Shown here one piece after another: positions 36,518 through 47,385 of a stretch of DNA of 64,000 nucleotides. The notes beneath the pieces were generated by a model, which was given only the letters and a program-made list of their open reading frames with translations, did not search any database and was not told the origin of the DNA. The position numbers and the translations under genes were made by a program. The stretch covers positions 122,331,362 to 122,395,361 of the forward strand of contig OY740765.1 in assembly GCA_963513935.1 (NCBI GenBank). Direction: 5' to 3'. Numbering within the stretch: the stretch's first letter is position 1; each line of letters starts with the position of its first letter. Origin of the DNA: Aphrophora alni (Eukaryota; Arthropoda; Insecta; Hemiptera; Aphrophoridae).

Positions 36518-37053
36518 TTAATAAAATCAAATGGTAGTTTGTTTTTTTTTAAATTATTTGTTTTAGCAAGTCAAAAGAAGAAACATTAGCAGCTGTGCAT
36601 TCAAAAGTTGCCATTCAACAAAAGTTAACCAAACTTGTTTTGTTTAATAATGTTTAAGAATTTTTGTTTTTTTAATGTATTTTTCCCCTGAATGCTACCA
36701 TAGATTAAAGAAAATGTATAATTGTCTTTGGTGCTACAAGAGCGCGATCCATAGTTGTTTATATCGATTGGTGGGTCATGTATAAAAGCTAATCTTGATC
36801 TAATGTTTCTTTTATTTTTTATCAACTATTCCAAACTGGACATGTCGTTTGGAAGAATGATAATTCTCAATAAAAACCTTGAAACATATTTGTAAAGCTT
36901 AAACGTCAAGGAAAGTTGCCGCGAGACAATGTTAGAGTATTGCGCGGCGAGATGGTTTTGCCCTTTCAGCCTTCAAAGTCCAGAACGCAACCACCGGCGG
37001 TAGGTTCGGGTTGTGGAGCGGCAGTGCGCGATCCATTACTATTTATATCGACG

Positions 37054-37330
37054 GTTACCACTAATGCTTTTCCTAATATTATCTAATTCCAAAGTGGCTG
37101 ACTGTGAATCTGTACATATTATGAATTTTAGGACTCCAGTTTATTTATATGTTGTATAGCTTTATATATTGCGTATAATTCACCCGTGTAACTTGTCATA
37201 CATTTATTTAATAAGTACTTGCATTACATCTAGTTTTTAGCTGTGGTATACAAAAGGCAGCGCTGTCCCACTACTATTTCTTGAACCAACAACAGGTTTT
37301 AGGCGGCAATTTGGGACTTGTTTGGAAAAA
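37054..37330 (-). pseudogene. LINE RNase H domain, N-terminal half
   Basis: Minus strand: AAFCIPQLKTRCNAS, then TGELYAIYKAIQHINK, a frameshift, then LKFIICTDSQSATLELDNIR and KSIS. Glu in GELYAI and Asp in CTDSQSA are RNase H catalytic positions. With the P element and one GTTACCAC copy set aside, this reads in frame into the half at 34644-34859, so the insertion split one domain. Confidence 0.75.
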
Positions 37331-37658
37331 TGGAGACTAGCATTTAGCACGCAAAAAAAATGCGCTACTGAAGCCTGAAGCTACTTAAATCTAAAAGGAT
37401 AAAAGATGAAAAACAATAAGAGGAAGATAAATTGAAGTGAGTTTGATTCACATAGTTCTTAGAAAAATTACAACTATTTACAAGTTTCAATCATGTACTT
37501 AATATTACTTTTTAGACAAGGTTAATTTTGCAAATAACATTTACTTGTGCATGCCCAATTTTACTTTTCACAACATTAGTGTGCATTGAAATATGTTGAG
37601 ATAAGTTGAATCAGTAAACAATCTAGGAGATAATTTGTTTTTCAACAGATTAACATTT

Positions 37659-37979
37659 GGTAAATGTTGACTTTAAGGTGGCTCGGATTTTTCAATTTTT
37701 TATTTTTTTTATCAACTACCTACTACATACCTTACTTCATAAGAATAAATAATGTTTTCCTTGAGCTGATCACTATTTTTCACTGAAAAATCACAATAAA
37801 AAACTATCAAATCCAATGTATTTATAGGTTAGGCTTGTTAGACATAATGACAAATGTTCACTTTTACCTCTCATGTTATTAAAGATATTTCAATCTATAA
37901 TGTCTGTAATCAGAGATTTTATCCGTGATCTAATTTCAAATTATTAACTTCAATAAACTTAGGAAAGGTTTGGCCAGGT

Positions 37980-38033
<54 letters not shown>

Positions 38034-38618
38034 ACTTGGCTAAACCTGCCGTGATATATAATTATATCACAAAGTAAGCAAATTATTAACTTCAATAAAT
38101 GTATGAAATGTTTAGTCAGGTTAATAGTGATCTAGCTTAGTCATTGTGTAATGCATTTGCATCAAACCATACAACATTCTTATTCTTATTAGCCTATAGG
38201 CTATCTTGCTATTATGTGTAACCTATAAACCCCTCAATTTGATAGGTTTTAGATTGTGATTATTCAGTGAAAAATAATGATCTTATTAAGTTCAATAAAC
38301 ATACAAAAGGTTTAGCCAGGTTATTATATAATATATAGCCATCTGGCAACACCAGTCTTGGCATGAAATAGCGATCTAGCTTAGTCATTGTGTAAGGCGC
38401 ATGCTTCAGACCATATAATATTCTTATTCCTATTATGTCTTGCCATTAAGTATAACCTATAAACCCCTCAATTTGATTGTTTTTAAATTGTGATTTTTCA
38501 GTGAAAAATAGTGATCGGCACAAGGAAAACATTATTTATTCTTATGAAGTAAGGTATGTAGTAGACTATAAAAATAAAATCCAGAAAATATGGCGCCACC
38601 TTAAAGTAAACATTTACC
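37659..38618. mobile_element. Foldback element, ~960 bp, inverted ends ~150 bp
   Basis: Left GGTAAATGTTGACTTTAAGG (37659) matches the reverse complement of the right end CCTTAAAGTAAACATTTACC (ending 38618). Homology continues for ~150 bp through CTACTACATACCTTACTTCA and CACTATTTTTCACTGAAAAA. The inside holds a (TA)n run at 37982-38031 and two ~190-bp direct repeats (about 38090-38280 and 38285-38515) sharing GATCTAGCTTAGTCATTGTG. No ORF. Confidence 0.8.
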
Positions 38619-38635
38619 ATTTTGACTTTTATTAA

Positions 38636-38835
38636 NNNNNNNNNNNNNNNNNNNNNNNNNNNNNNNNNNNNNNNNNNNNNNNNNNNNNNNNNNNNNNNNN
38701 NNNNNNNNNNNNNNNNNNNNNNNNNNNNNNNNNNNNNNNNNNNNNNNNNNNNNNNNNNNNNNNNNNNNNNNNNNNNNNNNNNNNNNNNNNNNNNNNNNNN
38801 NNNNNNNNNNNNNNNNNNNNNNNNNNNNNNNNNNN
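38636..38835. other. Assembly gap (200 N)
   Basis: Exactly 200 undetermined bases, a conventional scaffold-gap size. The true length may differ. The open frame spanning it is meaningless. Confidence 0.99.
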
Positions 38836-39235
38836 GAAAATAAGTTTTTTTTTAAAAATAGGCTTTAAAAGAAACTATTTTAAATGTGAATATCAAGCTT
38901 CCGAATTCCTATTGTGATTTGTATATAACCTATATACTGTGTACTTATCGTTTTCAGTTTTTACTGTAAAAAAGTAAATTCTGCTAAAAAGAATTAAATT
39001 TTATCCAATAAATTATATTACTCAAAGCTACAAAATCTATTTCACTTGAGCATCGTTAATACTGTTTAACTAATATTCTACAATTTGAATGTTTAAAAAT
39101 GATTAGGTTTTTGTTGTGATAATTTTTTAAATTTTACTCCATTTATAGTTTCTTTTATTTAAATAATTAATTGTAAAGTTTGTTTTATGTCACTTGTATG
39201 TTTAAACTTTTTTAAATTTATTTATTTATTTTTTT
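38836..39235. other. AT-rich DNA with no recognised gene
   Basis: Nothing recognised between the gap and the LINE 3' end. Confidence 0.45.
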
Positions 39236-39499
39236 ATAGTTAAGGAAAAATCCATATGGACCTTTTCTCACCTAGGACTCTGCCCAGGTTGTGCCGGACT
39301 CTTACCAACTAAACAATCTCCTATTAACCGCAGGAATCCAGGCTGGGACTGCTTTCGCATAACTTCAGCCTGGCTGCCTGTATCACCTTGTCTACTCTTG
39401 TTTATGATACTCCTATTTATTCCACAGTCATCTCTGTTCCAGGCATCATTTTTTTCTCATTTGGTACGCAACACGGATTCGACATATGTCGCTATTACA

Positions 39500-39979
39500 C
39501 TCCAATTGTGTTTCTATCATCTTCTTCACCACCGTATCAGGAGTGAACTCTCTGATGATTTCCTCCATGCCTTTTTTTCTGACGCTCAAACCGATCACAG
39601 TGGAAAAAAGTGTGGATCACGTCATCGCTCCTATCCGTTTGACAGTACCCACAGTTAGGTGAGGACACTTTCCCCATTTTATGTAGATATGCTTCTGAAG
39701 TATCTCATGTCCTGTCAGGAACTGGGTGAGATAGAAAATCACCTCCCCATGCTTGCGGTCCATCCAGTCCTGAATGTTACCAATCAGCCTTGCAGTCCAC
39801 CTATCCCCAGTGTCACTAATCCACCGCTTCTGCCACGCGGCCATCGTACACTGTCGCGCTCTACTGAAAGCTTCTGCTCTGTCAACCTCTTTGCATTTTA
39901 CAAAGATGGCTTTCCTTTCTTGGGCTAGTAGATCGATGCGGATAACTCCAGTGACGATTAACACCGCTGCCTCGGACAC
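39500..39979 (-). pseudogene. R1-type LINE ORF2 C-terminal domain
   Basis: The minus frame 39979-39617 contains AFSRARQCTMAAWQKRW, WTARLIGNIQDWMDRKHGEV and FYLTQFLTGHEILQKHIY. After a frameshift, NCGYCQTDRSDDVIHTFFHC and DRFERQ follow. This is the post-RT region of R1/LOA-like LINEs, including the CxxC...DDxxHxFFxC knuckle. It continues directly from the RT fragment. Confidence 0.75.
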
Positions 39980-40050
39980 AGTCCGGTATGCACTAGCTAT
40001 TTGCCCCCATCGGGATCGATTTCAGTCGGGATCGATACCCCTTAAGTTTG

Positions 40051-40842
40051 TTACGTCTGCCTATATTTCGGCACCGTACAGCAGAACCAACTGTACCACA
40101 GTCTTCCAGTACCACAGAGTCTTCCAAGAGACGCAGTTACAGCTGCTGCCTTGTCGCCGGCGCCATGTATGTGTTCCCAGAAAGTTAGCTTGTTATCAAG
40201 AGTAACTCCTAGGTACTTTGCAGATTTTCTCGTGGCCACTACTTTGGATCCAACATCCATCGAAAGAATGGTTGGGATTCTCTTCCTTGTAAGCACCACA
40301 ATCTCGGTTTTAGGTATTGCCAGTTGCAGACCCCTTTCCCTCATCCATTGGTTGACTCTGCGCATAACCTGCCTTAGTCTTATCTGGGCCAGGTCGACGT
40401 TCCTTGCTGTGATAACCACCGCTACATCATCTGCATATCCGACTAGATATGTGTCTTCCGGCATCTCCATTCTAAGTAACTCGCCATATGAAATATTCCA
40501 GAGGTCGAGTCCCAAAATCGAGCCTTGGGCCGCCCCTGCAGTCATTTCCATGGTAAAGTAACCACTCTCACTCTCGCATATGAGCCATCTATTGCTCAAG
40601 TAATTCTTTAGTATGGTCAGGAGATAATCTGGTATGCCAAAGGTGTGTTCCAGAGCATTTAACATATCCGACCAGCGAACCGAATTAAAGGCGTTCTTAA
40701 CATCAAACGCTCGAGGATGACTGGGAAATAAACCTTCCACAATCCTCTGTGTCTTGATCTCACTCAGGGGCTGATTTACTCTTCTCCCGCCAAGCTTGCG
40801 AGTCACCAGCTTGTATCCCTTACCCCAGAGATCTTGATTCAC
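40051..40842 (-). pseudogene. R1-type LINE reverse transcriptase, missing fingers region
   Basis: The minus-strand frame includes KLGGRRVNQPLSEIKTQRIV and EGLFPSHP, then jumps to AFDVKNAFNSVRW (motif A Asp kept), AGAAQGSILGLDLWNISYG (motif B), VGYADDVAVVI (motif C catalytic DD kept), and KYLGVTLDNKLTF (thumb). About 100 residues normally between the PLSEIKTQRIVEGLFPSHP segment and motif A are absent, so an in-frame deletion joined them. Closest in wording to R1-clade elements (YADDVA). Confidence 0.85.
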
Positions 40843-40849
40843 TTTGTCG

Positions 40850-41180
40850 CATAGCTTTTTCTAGCATTCTTGCTTGCTGGTCCGAATACGTAGAGTAAGG
40901 GCTTTCTTAGCTAGCCTATGTTCCATCGAGAGCGCAGCTGCCTCTGGTCTATTACGTTCTCGCTGCGCTTTCCTCCTCAGACGAAGATACTTTCTCCTTA
41001 GTTCTGCTATTTTGTCGCTCCACCAATATGCTTTTACAACCAAGAGTGGCTTTTCCGGTTGCGATATTGTTCACTGATGATGGCAATCTGAGTATCCGTT
41101 TCGCACGCCAGCTGTTCCAAAAGTCCATCAGCAGCTCTACATCTATTTAGGTTGCCTTGCAAAACCTTCATAAGCTTCTA
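40850..41180 (-). pseudogene. R1-type LINE endonuclease start joined to linker
   Basis: Minus strand: MKVLQGNLNRCRAADGLLEQ, then ETDTQIAIISEQYRNRK, the first strand and catalytic Asn/Glu region of the AP-like endonuclease. It is followed at once by YWWSDKIAELRRKYLRLRRK and ALTLRIRTSKQEC, the endonuclease-RT linker. Most of the endonuclease is therefore deleted. Confidence 0.75.
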
Positions 41181-41189
41181 ATTTTTCCT

Positions 41190-42650
41190 TTCTTTGATGC
41201 TAACACATCTCGAAACATCCTGCACGTCCCAGTGCCTAGCACATGATCGACGGGAGTGCTCCTATCTCCCAGCTCTGTGCAAAGAACACATTTTGGCTTC
41301 CCCTGACACCCTTGGGCCTTGTGGTTTTCCTGCCCTCATTTCCAGCAAGAGTTACTCTAGTCAACACCTCTGCAGTCTCCTTCTAGTATGTCTGTAATGA
41401 AGACACCTGAAGCAGCGCATGACTTCCGTCCGACGTCTCACTCTGGCGTTGATCCACCCTATTTTCATTTTCTTCATTCCCAGCAGTCTCTTCTGCGTCA
41501 ACTATAGCAATGCATTGTTCCCTTGCGTTAGGGCCAAGAATTGTTACTTTAAAATCAGCAATCTCATCATCACCTAGCTCCTACTGCTTCGGAGACCTCT
41601 TCCTGGGATGTGCAAGAGTCCAGATCTAATATCTCGAGCCTTACTCGGGGGACCAAGCATTTCACATCACCTCCTATACCTATATCAGATTTAATTGCTA
41701 CTTGTGGGGCACACTTGTCGTTACAGCTGTCTAGTAACAACCCTCCTTCAGCTGTCCACCTTATTCTGCGTACTTTGATTCCTGTATCCTCAGGGTGTAC
41801 ATCCTTCCTTATTGCTCCAAGTATATCGGCATAGCTTTTACCAGCTGCTGGTTTGATTACCACTGTACTTTTTCTTGTTATGGGGCCCCTTTGTTTGGGT
41901 GTCTTAGTGATAGGTGTTTTATCGCTTTTCCCCTGTACAATTTTGGATACTATTGGTGTTTTTTGTGTCTCCAATGTTCGTATCTTCTTTTTTTTTGTCT
42001 CCTTTCTGGTCACTGTCCTCTATGCCTCCTGACCCGCCAATGTTTCTCTCCCCTCAATTTCCCTAGCAGCATCGGCCGAACCTTATTTGAGGAAGCTCTA
42101 TGGCGCTTACAGGATGGCAGCCCATGGTTCTGTTGAGGGCTACTGACAATAGTCATTGCCGCCCTCGCTGTTAGACTGGCGATTGCGTTCTCTCTTGACA
42201 GTCTTTACGCTTCCAGCACCTCCATTCCTTCTTCTATTTTTATGATTCCGTTTTTAACAGACATTCACATTCCTCTGCTTGCCTACATATTGTTGCATTT
42301 CTTTGATGAGCGTACTGATGGCGTTAATTTGTTCCTCTTCATTTTTGTCAGCTTCTGTGATTTGCCGCTGAAAGCCTCTCAACCCTGTTTTCTTTAGAGA
42401 AGATGATCGTGTTTGTGATCTTTCCTTGCAGATCATCTATGTCCTTTCCTATATTATCATCTTCTGCCATGAAGACAGGTGTAGATGTATCGTCGCCTGT
42501 TCGGGTGTCTGTGGCCGGTGAAATGCACGGTGGTGTCCTCTGAATTAAAGGTCTCCTCTCAAAATGACCCTCCTTCACTTCACTTGGCGTAGTAGCTGCA
42601 TCAGGGCCCAAGTGATCCAACCCTGTTGCTTTGCAGTCGATGGCTGACAA
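41190..42650 (-). pseudogene. R1-type LINE ORF1 (gag-like), frameshifted
   Basis: Starts at ATG 42650 with a Ser/Thr/Asp-rich N-terminus, then a coiled-coil-like piece (EEEQINAISTLIKEMQQYVG), a basic segment with GKSYADILGAIRK (42013-41570), VRRIRWTAEGGLLL, and VPRVRLEILDLD. After a shift come remnants of CCHC knuckles (CFRC..HYRHTRRRLQRC, MCSLHRAG, HSRRSCARH). ORF1 proteins bind LINE RNA. It is split into at least four frames. Confidence 0.7.
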
Positions 42651-43074
42651 TGTCCCGAGGCCTATTTACTCATCTCTGAAGAACGCTGGTTCTGGGGATC
42701 CGACTCCCTGCACTGTAAATGAATTCTCCTTCACTTCACTCATAAATAGTTTATTTTCGGGGTTCCTTCCCTTAGTCTTGTGGCCCTAGACAGGGAGAGA
42801 AAATAGAGTAAGAAATAAAATAGTGACCCCTAGCCCTTGGCAAGCCTAATAGCATCAGGGTCGGAAGGAAAGGGTTTAGTACCCAATAGGAAAGCAAAAA
42901 GAAAAGGAATCTTTATCCAAGACAAGTCGAAATAAGACAAGATCCAGCTTGGGGACCCCGGGTTCGCCAAACCCGCGTTCACGAGCTGAGTCCCTGGGTT
43001 AGTGTGTTTAAACTTAGTCCAATTTAAAATGAAGTCCATGCATATCTGACCCACAGGTCCAAGATATTCCTCTT

Positions 43075-44120
43075 GTTTTAGATATCACTTAAAAATTTAA
43101 TTCTGAATTAGTGTTTACCATACTATTTCTAACATTTAAGAACTTTTATTTAATACCGGAATGTTATATGTGCACAAAAATTGGAAATTATGGAAGAACC
43201 AATTCCATACTGATTTTCTGGTTTTTATTTTTAACAAAATTGAACCTTACATAAATACGAGTGTTAGGAGTGAATATATCTCAGTACTTTTTGGTTTAGT
43301 ACTGGGTAATTTAAAATTACAATAACTTTATTATTACCTGTATTTGCTATTTGTCGATGCTTCTCTCCTTTGTTTTAAAGATGTGTATGACAAAAAGTTA
43401 GGATTTTTTCAATTCTAAACAATTACTTTTCAATCGTTATTAATCCTAGACTGTTAAAACAGTGTTCTCTGGTTGTATGTTTGTAATATGATTTGATATA
43501 TTTCAATGTTACAAAGTTATTATTTGCTGAAGCCTTGTTGTCTGAATAGTGAGAAGTAAATTAACAAGTTGTACTAATTCTGGTGGAGTCTCATTTAAGG
43601 GGATGTAATAGCTAATACATATTTTGTTATTGACTGTGACTTTTGAAGGGATGTGTGTGTGTTGGATATACTTGTAGAAGCTACCGTGCAACAAATGTAG
43701 TGCCGACATACTCTATAGTCTATAGTTAGCCTCTAAAACTCTGAAAAAAAATTCAATTTTTTAAAAACAAGATCCGATATCTAAATTACAGATTTATTTC
43801 AATCACATGTTATGTAATGTACATTTATAATGACAAAAGTAAATTCTCGTAGAAATATACACTAACATACATGTTTTAAAATTGTGCTTGCTTTTAAAAC
43901 AAAAAACTCATTTCATTTCTATAAATAATTCCCCTCAATATTTAACTTTACTAATAAAAGTTTAGAAATCAAAATACCGTTGTTTTATTGTTTTCACAAT
44001 AATCCACATATGGTATTTACTTTATAAATGTGAGAAACAAGTAGATTTATAAATAAATATTGAGCCTGACTTGTGAGATAATATTAGATAGAATTAAACA
44101 CAAGATCTTACAAAAATTAT
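43075..44120. other. AT-rich DNA with no recognised gene
   Basis: No supported coding frame or structured repeat. Confidence 0.45.
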
Positions 44121-44127
44121 GTTTACT

Positions 44128-44171
44128 TAATCAAACACGTTTCAACGACAAAGTCGCCATCCTCAGTAATA
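44128..44171 (-). ncRNA. Candidate hammerhead ribozyme of a PLE
   Basis: Minus strand from 44170: stem I ATTA (pairing TGAT after the cleavage site, with one G-U), core CTGAGGA (44166-44160) fitting CUGANGA, stem II GGCGAC-TTT-GTCGTT, then GAA (44143-44141), stem III AC-GT-GT, and U at 44134. Predicted cleavage is between 44134 and 44133. Penelope-like elements are known to carry such short-stem-III hammerheads. There is one unpaired U before stem II, as in the two related folds in this window. It is ~280 bp downstream of the PLE stop. Confidence 0.6.
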
Positions 44172-44448
44172 CATGAGCTATAATAACTATCCTAGCACTG
44201 CGCCAACCCCCGTATTTTATGCAAAACTAAAGGGGCATGGCCTTAAACCTATTTTCTAATATGAAGGCGTTAACAAATACCTCGCGTCATTCTAAATAAG
44301 TTAAAATTAACATCTAACTAATACAATATTCTTAATCAATCTTATATCTAACAATACATTTTATATTTTACTTTAACATAGTATTTCGTATTGGCCCTAA
44401 TTCATTATTTACAATTATATTACAGTACTTGTTAATATAAAAAGTTTT

Positions 44449-45044
44449 CTATGCATCTATTGTGTTTAATTTAGTAATATTTTTCAACAACACAATCTTT
44501 TCTATTTTGAAATAATGTTTTTCCTCTAAACAATGTTTAACCATAGCTGATTTATCAGGCTTATTATATTTGAAGTGGGCAAAGTGTTCTTTTGCTCTTA
44601 TCCTTCGTTTTGTTTGGCCTATATATTTTTTCAGACATATTTCACTGATTTATCTTGTTCTTGAATTTTATCTTTTGGATTTCCCAAAATTTTTCAAAGA
44701 TTATTTTAAGCTGATATTGGTACATTTAAATTTGCATATTTTCTTAGTAATTTTTTTACAATATTTGACAATGGAGGAGCAAATGCAGTTTTAACCTATC
44801 GTTGTCGAGGCATACTGCCCACAAGAGTACTTCTCGAATCTTTAATTTTTTTAAATTTTGCTTTCTTTATTATATTATCCATTATTTCTTTTGGAAAACC
44901 ATTAAAAATTGCAGCACCATAAATATATTGAAGTTCTTTTTCATAATATTCTTTAGATAGAGGTAAGTTCATTAATCGGTGAACCATAGAAGAGATGTAG
45001 CTTCTGCCATTTTTGAAATGTTTATTGTTTAGGATAGTGTCCAT
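44449..45044 (-). pseudogene. Penelope-like element C-terminal remnant (second family)
   Basis: Minus strand: SMVHRLMNLPLSKEYYEKEL and QYIYGAAIFNGFPKEIMDNI (linker after the RT). Frameshifts follow, then KKYIGQTKRRIRAKEHFAHF, KYNKPDKSAMVKHCLEEKH and TKLNTIDA with stop at 44449-44451. YIGQT, Arg and EH...H are GIY-YIG nuclease motifs; the GIY half is damaged. It differs in sequence from the PLE at 27.4 kb, so it is a separate family. Confidence 0.75.
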
Positions 45045-45059
45045 TATCTATTTTTACTT

Positions 45060-45940
45060 TCTGGACAATAATTCTGTATTTGGAATCTTACAAGGGATAG
45101 TTATCAATATTTGTCGTTTGCTTAGAATTTATGATGCGTTTAATCTTATTTGATATATATTAAAAGTGGTCCAGAGCTTTATAAAACATAATGTAAGGTA
45201 TGCATAACAATCACACACCTTATAAATAAAATGGAGTTTTATCTATAACCGACGAAATTGATCTAAATAAGTTACAAAGACAATATTGTAGTTCTATGAT
45301 ATCATTTGGGACGTAGTGTTTTGGGATGACCATGAAAAGGAAACAATATGCTCTTTGGATTTTTGGATGTGATTTCATTTCAATAAATGAAACGCTATCC
45401 ACTCAGATTATATGTATTTGTAGAGTATGTTCTTACAAAATGTATCAACAAGAAAAAAATCATTTTTATTTTGTTACTTATCCAGTATACAAAATATGAT
45501 AAGTTTGGTAATTACAAACAAATTCAATCTTCACGTTTTATGGCCACAGGAAACCGGAAAAGTAATTTTCGTCATGCCATGCATCTGTTAACGTTATTTT
45601 CTGTGCATAAGCACTATAGTAAACACAAAGATTTAGATAGGAACATGAAATTGGTATAGAGGACTATAGTGTGCTCATATAGAACCCTATTCAAATTCAG
45701 AAAAATCAAATTGCAAATGTCAAAATGGTGGCCATTTGAAACAATTTTATGTTTTTATGATAAAATATTTCATATCATATTAGATCTAAATTTCCAGATA
45801 AAATTTAACTTTACTAACCCCATCTCTCTTCGATGACAAATAGCGAAGTTATTGTCTCAAATGTAATTTCAAATCCTGACCTCTCAAGAAAATGTGATAT
45901 TCGTATAGTTACGAGAACTGGTAGGGCTGAGTCATTGACA
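45060..45940. other. AT-rich DNA with no recognised gene
   Basis: No supported coding frame. Confidence 0.4.
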
Positions 45941-46082
45941 GAAGCAGTGGCGGCTGGTGCTTGAAAAACTTGGTGGGTGCAAGTGTTTTAAATAAAAATA
46001 TGTTTCTATTGTAAATTGAATTTACTTTTGAATTGGAGCCCATGTACCATAAACTTAGCATCACTTTAAACACATATTTGTA

Positions 46083-47352
46083 TTAAGGATATAAATTAGA
46101 ATAAATTGTTAAACTTACATTATTTGAAAAAGAAGTCCATTCGTCGTTCTTTCTGGTGGGCGAAATTTCAATAATTCTCTGATTGAAATCATGGATATCC
46201 ATGATGAGGTACTTTTCTATTGACATGGCCAATGCTGACAGTCTCTCCTCACACATGGGAGTATTAAGCAATTAAGTATTTCTTAGAAAAATCTTATTTC
46301 TTTTGAGAGTTGAAAAACATCTTTCTGCTTCAGAACTCATCATAGGTACAGTGATTAAAATTTCTAAAAGTTTAATAACTTCACTGAAAGTGTCATGTAA
46401 GTCACATTCCTTGAGGTAACTAATCAAACTAACTGCACCTGAAATTGCCCTAAACTCCTGTGCACTATAGATTGTTTCAAACTATGTTCTAACTTTTTTT
46501 AAATTCAGACATTTATAATCCTCACAAACAGCTCTTAAAAGTTTTTTTCTGGGAACACTGAGGCAAAGTCAGAGAATGTATTACTTATAAATAAAGTCAC
46601 TTCTGCAAGATGTCTAGAGAATTGAAATCTGTGTTTGGTTTGGGTTGAAATTATGTCACACACTTCCTTCGCTTGTCTTTTGAATTAATTTTGTCTGTCT
46701 TTCTTCTCTTTGAAGAGCTTTCTTCTTGATTTTATCTTCAGACCCTTTCTCCATAGAGTTTCTAATTTTTGAAATGTTTTCTTTAAACATATCAAGACTT
46801 TTTTGTAACAGTTGGATCATTTTCCACTTTTTGTAAATATCCAAAAAACAAGTCAACAAATGGCATGATCTTGCGAAAAAATGAATGCCAAAATATAAAG
46901 GTAGAATTCTGTAACATTATTAGACGACTTGATGCTTGACCTAAAGTACTGCCATTTTTCACATAATCTGATTTAAATATGGTCTCCATACATTTGATCA
47001 AATCCTGTTTGATCATGAATCATAGTTACACTTCTTGATTTAAAATTCCACCTGGTTTGAGTCGACATAGGAAATGTTTTTTTAACTACTTCATCCAGGA
47101 TTGATGTCTTTTGTGGGGTTGTTGAAAAAAATGTACATAGTCCCTGAACATTCGTAAAGAAAATTCTACAGATGCTGCTCGCATCATTACCAAATTGAGT
47201 TGATGTGCATGACAGTGAATGTATTGTGCATCAGGATATGTTTTCTGAACTACAGCCTTGACACCATTAAAAACACCAGCCATTACTGATGCGCCGTCAT
47301 ATGTTTGGCCTATAAGTTTGTGCGGAGTTTCGTCAAGTTTTTGTTTTGACAA
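46083..47352 (-). pseudogene. hAT-like transposase, catalytic and dimerisation parts
   Basis: Frame 47352-47086 has KLIGQTYDGASVMAGVFNGV, YPDAQYIHCHAHQLNLVMM (the D and CHAH...L region typical of hAT/ZMYM1 proteins). Frames 47016-46656 continue with SRLIMLQNSTFIFWHSFFRK. Near 46270-46390 comes LLEILITVPMMSSEAERCFS-TLKR, then ERLSALAMSIEKYLIMDIHD-FNQRIIE. This is the hAT C-terminal dimerisation domain. There are numerous stops and frameshifts. Confidence 0.8.
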
Positions 47353-47385
47353 TTCTTTAATATACTTGAAGGTAATACTGCTAGA

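Larger units (their letters stand above)
34868..37053 (+). mobile_element. P-superfamily (THAP9-like) transposon, 2186 bp, inactive
   Basis: Terminal inverted repeats: left CATCGATATAAATA at 34868, right end TATTTATATCGACG at 37040-37053. Similarity continues inward for ~100 bp (ATGGATCGCGC, CTGCC, GGTTTTGCCCT). It is flanked by a perfect 8-bp direct repeat GTTACCAC (34860-34867 and 37054-37061), the target-duplication length of P elements. Inside are two transposase fragments in the plus orientation, a TTAA MITE, and an internal copy of the terminal motif at 36747-36776. The transposase is broken, so it could only move in trans. Confidence 0.85.
39240..43070 (-). mobile_element. R1-type non-LTR retrotransposon, nearly full length but internally deleted
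   Basis: On the minus strand, in order: GC-rich 5' UTR (~43070-42651), ORF1 with a gag-like protein and CCHC knuckles (~42650-41190), ORF2 start with endonuclease N-terminus (~41180), a truncated reverse transcriptase (40842-40051), a C-terminal region with a Cys/His knuckle (39979-39500), and a 3' end near 39235 with a TAAA-like tail. Several frameshifts and two large internal deletions mean it is dead. Confidence 0.8.

Noticed and set aside
38622..38843. Open frame across the N gap
   Set aside because: Undetermined bases only.
40151..40561. Plus-strand open frames over the LINE (also 39774-40205 and 41795-42136)
   Set aside because: Antisense shadows of the minus-strand LINE ORFs.
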